NCBI RefSeq assembly: GCF_000466965.1
Contig: NZ_BATB01000040.1
Location: 1-34,816, forward strand
Origin: Limimaricola cinnabarinus LL-001
Lineage (GTDB): Bacteria; Pseudomonadota; Alphaproteobacteria; Rhodobacterales; Rhodobacteraceae
Reading direction: 5' to 3'
Length of the DNA stretch: 34,816 nucleotides
The notes below the pieces were generated by a model. The model made no database searches. It was not told where the DNA came from and saw nothing but the letters and a program-made list of their open reading frames with translations. Positions within the stretch are counted from its first letter, which is position 1, and each line of letters opens with the position of its first letter. A program made the translations under genes and the position numbers. This document shows positions 30,535 to 34,816 of the stretch, piece after piece.

Positions 30535-30657
30535 ATGGCACAGGAACTCAAACTGGTGATGCACCGCTCTCGCGACACCTTGGTCGCCGACGCGCTGGGC
30601 GCGGCGTCTCTTATGCTCTTGTTGTTCGTCGGATTGTGGCTGCCCGGCCTGATCTGA
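30535..30657 (+). CDS. SOS-linked 40-residue single-helix membrane protein
   Basis: A very short gene with a strong ribosome-binding site (GAGAGGAG before ATG 30535). The N-terminal half, MAQELKLVMHRSRDTLVADA, is amphipathic and charged. Residues 21-40 form one hydrophobic helix ending in LWLPGLI, so the protein is predicted to sit in the inner membrane with its N-terminus inside. I do not recognise a named family. The LexA box 63 bases upstream suggests DNA-damage induction. Caulobacter SidA and DidA (small membrane division inhibitors, SidA being LexA-controlled) and E. coli TisB are analogues by layout only. A structured RNA and a terminator follow directly. Confidence 0.72.
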   Translation: MAQELKLVMHRSRDTLVADALGAASLMLLLFVGLWLPGLI

Positions 30658-30664
30658 TCTGCCC

Positions 30665-30816
30665 GGACCCTTTACCGGTCGCCGCAGCCCGATCCCGCGG
30701 GTCATCGCGGCGGATCGCCCGTCCGCCGCATGGAGCCATGCTCCGGCGTGCGACCGGATCCCCGGAGGGTCCTGCCTCTGCCGCCGCCACCCTTCGGGGT
30801 GCGCGGCGGTTTTTTT
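30665..30816 (+). ncRNA. Candidate multibranched structured RNA downstream of the small membrane-protein gene
   Basis: A closing stem pairs GGACCCT (30665-30671) with AGGGTCC (30766-30772). It continues, across a small internal loop, with CCGGTCGC (30675-30682) against GCGACCGG (30750-30757). Inside are three hairpins: GCCCG/CGGGT (30687-30691 with 30698-30702), a perfect 8-bp GCGGCGGA/TCCGCCGC (30707-30714 with 30722-30729) and GGAG/CTCC (30732-30735 with 30741-30744). A terminator follows. No 4.5S, 6S or tRNA signature is seen. It may be a 3' UTR-derived small RNA or a folded mRNA tail. Confidence 0.45.
30781..30816 (+). terminator. Intrinsic terminator of the recG/small-protein transcript
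   Basis: CCGCCGC and CACCC pair with GGGTG and GCGGCGG around a TTCG tetraloop, with one bulged C. Seven T follow at 30810-30816. This is the strongest Rho-independent terminator in the window. Confidence 0.92.
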
Positions 30817-30836
30817 GGTACGAGGACGGCCTTGGA

Positions 30837-31307
30837 TCAGCCGGTCGCGCTGCGTCGGGCGCCGACCTCTTCAACCGCCTGCGTGACGGCCTCGATCGCC
30901 AGTAGGATCGAGGCGTGGCGGTTGCGATAGTCGCGCGCGGGCTGCAGCACTTCGAAACCCTCGAAGGGCGCGTCGGGCACCGGGCCGTTCTCGGCCAGCA
31001 TGGCGCGAAGTTGATCGCGCGCCCGCGCCAGTTCCGCATGGTCGCGCCCGATCACCGCGCCGCCGACGATCGCCGCCGCCGCCTGACCCAGCGCACAAGC
31101 CTTCACTTCCTGGCCATAGCCGGTGACCGCGCCGTTCTCGACCGTCACGTCCACCGTCACGGTCGAGCCGCACAGAGGGGCGCGGCGGCGCACCGTGGCG
31201 TCGGGCGCCTCCAGCCGGTCGGTCAGGGGCATCTCGGTCGTCAGCGCGAGGATGCGCTGCGAATAGAGCTTGATCAGGTCGGTCTCGCCGCTGGCACGCT
31301 CGGTCAT
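30837..31307 (-). CDS. Iron-sulfur cluster assembly scaffold-like protein (IscU/NifU N-terminal family)
   Basis: A 156-residue protein with the IscU fold pattern: [13 protein letters not shown] at the start, [12 protein letters not shown] with Cys46, and [20 protein letters not shown] with Cys71. Classical IscU has a third cysteine near residue 106; here the matching stretch ([18 protein letters not shown]) has none, although His residues are present. It may therefore be a cluster carrier or a diverged scaffold. I recall similar two-cysteine proteins next to hisI in Rhodobacteraceae, and here it is divergent from hisI across 66 bases. Confidence 0.85.
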   Translation of the reverse strand: MTERASGETDLIKLYSQRILALTTEMPLTDRLEAPDATVRRRAPLCGSTVTVDVTVENGAVTGYGQEVKACALGQAAAAIVGGAVIGRDHAELARARDQLRAMLAENGPVPDAPFEGFEVLQPARDYRNRHASILLAIEAVTQAVEEVGARRSATG

Positions 31308-31373
31308 GTTTGCCTCTTCTCTGTCGTCCCTCTAGATAGGCACGACGCTCCGGGATGCAAAAGGTTTGTGCCG

Positions 31374-31730
31374 ATGTTCGACCCCAAGACGCTTCGCTAC
31401 GACGCCAACGGCCTCATTCCCGCCATCGCGCAGGAGGCGGGCACCGGCGAGGTGCTGATGATGGCCTGGATGAACGCGGCCTCGATCGAAAAGACCCTCG
31501 CAAGCGGTCGGGTCACCTATTGGTCACGCTCGCGGCAGGAGTTCTGGGAAAAGGGCGCGACCTCGGGCAACCAGCAGGTGCTGATCGAGATGCGCATCGA
31601 TTGCGATCGCGATTGCCTGCTCCTGCAGGTCGAACAATCCGGTCCGGCCTGCCACACGGGGCGTCGCAACTGTTTCTACACCGCGTTGCGGCAGGGTGAC
31701 GAAGTCGAGATCGCAAAGCCGATGACGTGA
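31374..31730 (+). CDS. hisI: Phosphoribosyl-AMP cyclohydrolase
   Basis: A 118-residue zinc enzyme for the third step of histidine synthesis, opening the adenine ring of [43 protein letters not shown] and the metal-binding block [11 protein letters not shown] with [13 protein letters not shown] (zinc and magnesium ligands) are diagnostic. It is the stand-alone HisI type, without the HisE pyrophosphohydrolase fused to it in E. coli. ATG 31374 is chosen because it gives the normal length; AAAGG lies upstream. It is convergent with gluQ, 35 bases away. Confidence 0.96.
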   Translation: MFDPKTLRYDANGLIPAIAQEAGTGEVLMMAWMNAASIEKTLASGRVTYWSRSRQEFWEKGATSGNQQVLIEMRIDCDRDCLLLQVEQSGPACHTGRRNCFYTALRQGDEVEIAKPMT

Positions 31731-31765
31731 CGCGTCGGATTTGAGTATTCCTGGAGCGACGTGGC

Positions 31766-32605
31766 CTAGAGGCCGATCATGCGCCGGATGTCGGCGGGGG
31801 TCGCCCCCCCGTCGCGGTAAAGACGGATCGCGCGCGCATCGTCGCGCTTGGCAAGGCGGCGGCCTGTTTCATCGCGGATGAGCCGATGATGGTGGTAGTC
31901 CGGGACCCGCAGGCCCAAGAGCCGCTGCAGCAGCACATGCAGCGGCGTCGCCTCGATAAGATCGCGACCGCGCACCGCCTCGGTAATGCCTTGCGCTGCG
32001 TCGTCGATCACTACGGCAAGGTGGTAGGACGTGCCCATGCCGCGCCGCGCCAGAACCGGGTCACCGATGCTGTCGATCAAGGTGTCGGTCGCGATCTTGC
32101 GCTCGCCCGCCTCCTCGCCTGTCTCTGTCCAGCGCAGCGGGTCGCGAAGGCGCGCTGCGGCGCGAGCCAAGTCGAGCCGCAGCGGCACGTCGGCGGGAAG
32201 AGGGCCGGATCGATCATGGCCCCGGCAGATGCCGGGATAGATCACCCCGTCGAGGCCAAGGCGCGGACCTCCCTCCTGCGGCGCGGAGGCCGCGTCGAGG
32301 ATGTCGCGCCGGTTGCAATGGCACGGGTAAAGGAGCCCCTCGGCCCAGAGCCGCTCCAGCGCCGCGCGATAGGCGGGGAGCCTTTCGGACTGGCGCAGCA
32401 CCGGTTCGGGCCATGCGAGGCCAAGCCAGCGCAGATCATCATGAATGCGCCGCTCCCATTCGGGCTTTGACCGCTGCCTGTCGATATCCTCGATCCGAAG
32501 CAGGAACGTCCCGCCTTGCGCCCGCGCCGCCGCTGTCAGGGCTGAGAACGCATGTCCGAGATGCAGCGGCCCGGTGGGCGACGGGGCAAAGCGAGTGACG
32601 CGCAT
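31766..32605 (-). CDS. gluQ: Glutamyl-Q tRNA(Asp) synthetase
   Basis: A 279-residue truncated glutamyl-tRNA synthetase that attaches glutamate to queuosine at position 34 of tRNA-Asp. TRFAPSPTGPLHLGHAFSAL has the HIGH motif. RIEDIDRQR, the zinc-type CHCNRRDI with YPGICR, and RLAKRDDARAI (KMSKS class) follow. The anticodon-binding domain of true GltX is missing, as expected for GluQ. The start directly abuts the stop of the small membrane-protein gene upstream, so the two are one transcript. Confidence 0.94.
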   Translation of the reverse strand: MRVTRFAPSPTGPLHLGHAFSALTAAARAQGGTFLLRIEDIDRQRSKPEWERRIHDDLRWLGLAWPEPVLRQSERLPAYRAALERLWAEGLLYPCHCNRRDILDAASAPQEGGPRLGLDGVIYPGICRGHDRSGPLPADVPLRLDLARAAARLRDPLRWTETGEEAGERKIATDTLIDSIGDPVLARRGMGTSYHLAVVIDDAAQGITEAVRGRDLIEATPLHVLLQRLLGLRVPDYHHHRLIRDETGRRLAKRDDARAIRLYRDGGATPADIRRMIGL

Positions 32606-32791
32606 TCAGCCGCGCTTGACTGCGCTTTGATGGATGACCAGCCATGCCAGCAAGATGAAGATCGGATGGCCGAGACCTCCCGAGATCAGGATCGCAGGAA
32701 ACCAGATCACCAGAACCACGAGACCGAGGATCACCCGACCCGTCAGCATGATGGCGACAGGCGGCAGGAGCAGGGCAAGTATGTAGAGCAT
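32606..32791 (-). CDS. Small two-helix membrane protein, YqaE/Pmp3-like
   Basis: A 61-residue, very hydrophobic protein: MLYILALLLPPVAIMLTGRV, then LVVLVIWFPAILISGGLG and a final helix ending in HQSAVKRG. The LLPPVA turn and the two-helix layout resemble the YqaE/Pmp3 stress-membrane family, but the match is loose. No strong ribosome-binding site is seen before ATG 32791. Its stop touches the gluQ start without a gap, so it is probably translated from the same mRNA. Confidence 0.7.
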   Translation of the reverse strand: MLYILALLLPPVAIMLTGRVILGLVVLVIWFPAILISGGLGHPIFILLAWLVIHQSAVKRG

Positions 32792-32854
32792 GTGAAATCC
32801 GTTCCGCTTGGGGTTGCCCCCGAGATGTGGTCCCGGAGGCGTCGAGGCAAGCCC

Positions 32855-34210
32855 TCAGGCGGTCGCCATCTCCTGCGCGGCGAGCCAGCCTTGCCAGTCT
32901 TCCTTGGCGCGGTCGGTATAGCCTTTATAGCGGTCCTTGCGGCCGCGACGGCCGCCGCGCACACCGTCGAGCGGCGGGAACAGCCCGAAATTCACGTTCA
33001 TCGGCTGGAACGTCTTGGCCTCGGCCCCGCCGGTGATGTGGGTGACGAGCGCGCCCATCGCCGTGGTCTGCGGCACCGCGGGCACCGTGTGACCCATGAT
33101 CTCGGCGGCGGCAAGACGACCGGCCAGAAGGCCCATTGCCGCGCTTTCGACATATCCTTCGACACCAGTGACTTGTCCGGCAAAGCGGATGTTGGGCTGG
33201 GCGCGCAGCCGCATTTCCCCGTCAAGCAGTGTCGGGCTGTTCAGGAAAGTGTTGCGATGAATCCCCCCGAGCCGCGCGAACTTCGCCTCCTGAAGCCCAG
33301 GAATCATCCGGAAAACATCGGTTTGTGCGCCGTACTTCATCTTGGTCTGAAAGCCGACGATGTTGTAGAGCGTGCCAAGCTTGTTGTCGCGGCGCAGCTG
33401 CACCACGGCATAGGGCTTGTTTTTTGGGTCATGCGGATTGGTCAGGCCCACCGGCTTCATCGGCCCGTGGCGTAGCGTTTCGCGGCCGCGCTCGGCCATC
33501 ACCTCGATCGGCAGGCAGCCGTCGAAATAGCCCGCCGTCTCGCCCTCGTGGAACTCGGCCTTGTCGGCGGCGAGCAGCGCGTCGATGAAGGCCTCGTGCT
33601 CATCCTTCGTCATCGGGCAGTTGATATAGGCGGTGCGCTCTTCTTCCGTCTCGCCCTTGTCATAGCGTGACTGCAGCCACGCCTTCGACATGTCGATACT
33701 CTCGGCATAGACGATGGGGGCGATGGCGTCGAAGAACGCCAGCGCGCCGGTGCCGGTCACGGCCGAGATCGCTTCGGCCAGCGCAGGCGAGGTCAGCGGA
33801 CCGGTGGCGAAGATCCAGTGCCCGGTCTCGGGGAGCTCGGTGATCTCATCGTAGCTCACCATCACGTTCGGATGCGCCTTGAGCTGCGCGGTGACATCAG
33901 CGGCAAAGGGATCGCGGTCCACCGCCAGCGCCCCGCCCGCGGGCAGGCGGTGCCGGTCGGCGGTTGACATGATGAGACCGCCCGCCGCGCGCATTTCCCA
34001 GTGCAGAAGACCGACGGCGTTCTGCTCGCTGTCGTCCGAGCGAAACGAGTTGGAGCAGACCATTTCGGCGAGGTCGCCAGTGCGATGCGCGAAGGTTTCC
34101 ACCTTGGGTCGCATCTCGTGCAGGATGACGGGGATGCCGGCGTTCGCGGCCTGCCATGCGGCTTCGGAGCCGGCCATGCCGCCGCCGACGATATGAAGGG
34201 GTTCTGTCAT
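32855..34210 (-). CDS. trmFO: Folate/FAD-dependent tRNA m5U54 methyltransferase TrmFO
   Basis: A 451-residue flavoprotein that methylates U54 of tRNAs with methylene-tetrahydrofolate. The N-terminal FAD-binding motif [20 protein letters not shown] is followed by [48 protein letters not shown] and [16 protein letters not shown] are conserved in TrmFO. The C-terminal [15 protein letters not shown] is typical. I start it at ATG 34210 ([11 protein letters not shown]); the frame is open 20 codons further but that part is not conserved in style. It does not overlap its neighbours. Confidence 0.95.
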   Translation of the reverse strand: MTEPLHIVGGGMAGSEAAWQAANAGIPVILHEMRPKVETFAHRTGDLAEMVCSNSFRSDDSEQNAVGLLHWEMRAAGGLIMSTADRHRLPAGGALAVDRDPFAADVTAQLKAHPNVMVSYDEITELPETGHWIFATGPLTSPALAEAISAVTGTGALAFFDAIAPIVYAESIDMSKAWLQSRYDKGETEEERTAYINCPMTKDEHEAFIDALLAADKAEFHEGETAGYFDGCLPIEVMAERGRETLRHGPMKPVGLTNPHDPKNKPYAVVQLRRDNKLGTLYNIVGFQTKMKYGAQTDVFRMIPGLQEAKFARLGGIHRNTFLNSPTLLDGEMRLRAQPNIRFAGQVTGVEGYVESAAMGLLAGRLAAAEIMGHTVPAVPQTTAMGALVTHITGGAEAKTFQPMNVNFGLFPPLDGVRGGRRGRKDRYKGYTDRAKEDWQGWLAAQEMATA

Positions 34211-34465
34211 GGCGCCCAGATAGGCGCAGCGGCGGGCAAAGAAAAGCCCCGTCCGGTGGTCCTGGCTCATTCCGGCTTTTGGGGCGCAACTGCAACGCTA
34301 CCGAGAAAATCCTCGGTAGCCGTTTGATTTTAGGTGTATATTTTTCAGGGCTGCTTACACAGGCTGCGGGACTTTTGTCCCGGCGCAACAGCAAGCAGAA
34401 AAATCGCTCTGGGATTTCGTCGCCGGGAAAAACGGCCAACATCCCTTTCGGTCCCGGAGGACTTC
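34211..34465. other. Intergenic region upstream of trmFO with two inverted repeats
   Basis: No gene is visible here. There is a perfect 9-bp inverted repeat, GCTACCGAG at 34297-34305 with CTCGGTAGC at 34312-34320, followed on the + strand by a T-rich stretch. A second, 6-bp hairpin (CGGGAC at 34367-34372 with GTCCCG at 34377-34382) follows. TATATT at 34337-34342 could be a -10 box, but no matching -35 was found. The region is clearly more AT-rich than the rest of the window. Confidence 0.5.
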
Positions 34466-34548
34466 TTGACAGATCAATACCGACAGATCGGAGATCGTAT
34501 GGTCAAGAAGCTCAAGCAACTGAACCTTTCTCAAGTCTACCCTGCCGT
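34466..34548 (+). pseudogene. Possible 5' end of a gene cut by the insertion sequence
   Basis: An open frame begins at TTG 34466 (GGAGGA upstream) or ATG 34499 (GGAG upstream). It reads TDQYRQIGDRMVKKLKQLNL and continues SQVYPAV until the presumed left end of the IS element near 34549. Beyond that the frame enters the IS and stops at 34603. The charged, helical start looks like a real protein N-terminus, but I cannot name it; the remainder would lie beyond the IS, outside the window. Confidence 0.3.
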
Positions 34549-34816
34549 GGCGTTGTTGCAGAACTCCCCGCCTGACGGTTTTCATAGCGGATCAGCCGCT
34601 TAGATGGGCGGGCATGACGAAGCCCATGCCTGCCCGCTACTGCACGACGAACTGGTCCGCTTACAACGCCGCGCTGCGGAAGCGCGGCTCTCTGCTGATC
34701 TGGCTGGACCGGGTGATGACGTGGCTCGCACCGCGTGAGGGACGGCCGGGACGTCCCCCTGTTTTCTCCGAGGGTGCGATACAGTTCTGCTTGTCGATGG
34801 CGATGTTGCGCAAATC
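34549..34816 (+). mobile_element. IS5-family insertion sequence, left part (runs off the window)
   Basis: The presumed left terminal inverted repeat begins GGCGTTGTTGCAGAACTCC at 34549, similar to the GGCTTTGTTGCA type ends of IS903-group elements. The transposase starts 65 bases inside, a normal distance. The right end, its repeat and the target duplication are not in the window, so the exact boundary is inferred. Confidence 0.6.
34614..34816 (+). CDS. IS5-family transposase, N-terminal part
   Basis: An open frame from ATG 34614 runs beyond the window. The 67 complete codons seen contain RYCTTNWSAYNAALRKRGSL, LIWLDRVMTWLAP and GRPGRPPVFSEGAIQFCLS. This is the usual N-terminal pattern of IS5/IS903-type DDE transposases (TNW..YN.AL..RGSL, then GR.G.P..FS..AIQ). 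The catalytic DDE residues lie further on and cannot be checked. ATG 34626 is an in-frame alternative start. Confidence 0.8.
   Translation, partial: MTKPMPARYCTTNWSAYNAALRKRGSLLIWLDRVMTWLAPREGRPGRPPVFSEGAIQFCLSMAMLRK

Noticed and set aside
30731..30930. A 66-codon frame over the terminator region
   Set aside because: It reads through the hairpin and T run of a strong terminator, has no ribosome-binding site, and overlaps the iron-sulfur scaffold gene on the other strand.

Overview
The window is about 35 kb of GC-rich alphaproteobacterial chromosome. It most likely comes from the family Rhodobacteraceae. The evidence is the sciP-ctrA cell-cycle pair, a Mur-type Fur regulator, LpxI in place of LpxH, a GTTC-N7-GTTC LexA box of the Rhodobacter type, and the pairings rne/tusA, tyrS/anmK and hisI/iron-sulfur scaffold. 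Almost everything is ordinary single-copy core genome. The only mobile element seen is the left end of an IS5-family insertion sequence at the right edge.

Layout. Bases 1-2600 hold the damaged 3' end of RNase E, tusA (-), a secreted PRC-barrel protein (+) and eno (-). Bases 2600-4000 hold a DMT transporter and a Mur/Fur regulator, apparently co-transcribed with eno. Bases 4100-10450 hold DUF3179 (+), DUF998 (-), tyrS (-), anmK (+), ssb (-), a lytic transglycosylase (+) and DUF1206 (-). miaA (-) follows. From 11529 to 23623 runs one long envelope and translation cluster on the + strand: pyrH-frr-uppS-cdsA-dxr-rseP-bamA-ompH-fabZ-lpxA-lpxI-lpxB. These genes make UMP kinase, the ribosome recycling factor, isoprenoid and undecaprenyl precursors, CDP-diacylglycerol, the site-2 protease, the outer-membrane protein insertase with its chaperone, and lipid A precursors. 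lpxD, usually next to fabZ, is absent. After mnmA (-) come sciP and ctrA (+), then ligA-recG (+). A 40-codon membrane-protein gene behind a LexA box and a structured 3' RNA follow recG. Next come an IscU/NifU-like protein (-), hisI (+), gluQ with a small membrane protein (-), and trmFO (-). An IS5-family element has inserted beyond trmFO and runs off the window.

Sequence quality. tyrS, frr, uppS, rseP, ompH and rne are each interrupted by frame breaks. All but some of those in rne's first 63 bases are repaired by restoring one G or C, mostly in a short G/C run. Several of these genes are essential and single-copy, so I read the breaks as base-calling or assembly deletions, not pseudogenes.

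Most interesting spot: 30448-30816. It contains a perfect GTTC-N7-GTTC LexA operator, a TATAAA box inside the operator, a hairpin leader, a strong ribosome-binding site, a 40-residue single-helix membrane protein, a multibranched RNA fold and a textbook terminator. This resembles SOS-controlled small membrane proteins such as Caulobacter SidA or E. coli TisB, but I do not recognise this protein as a described family.
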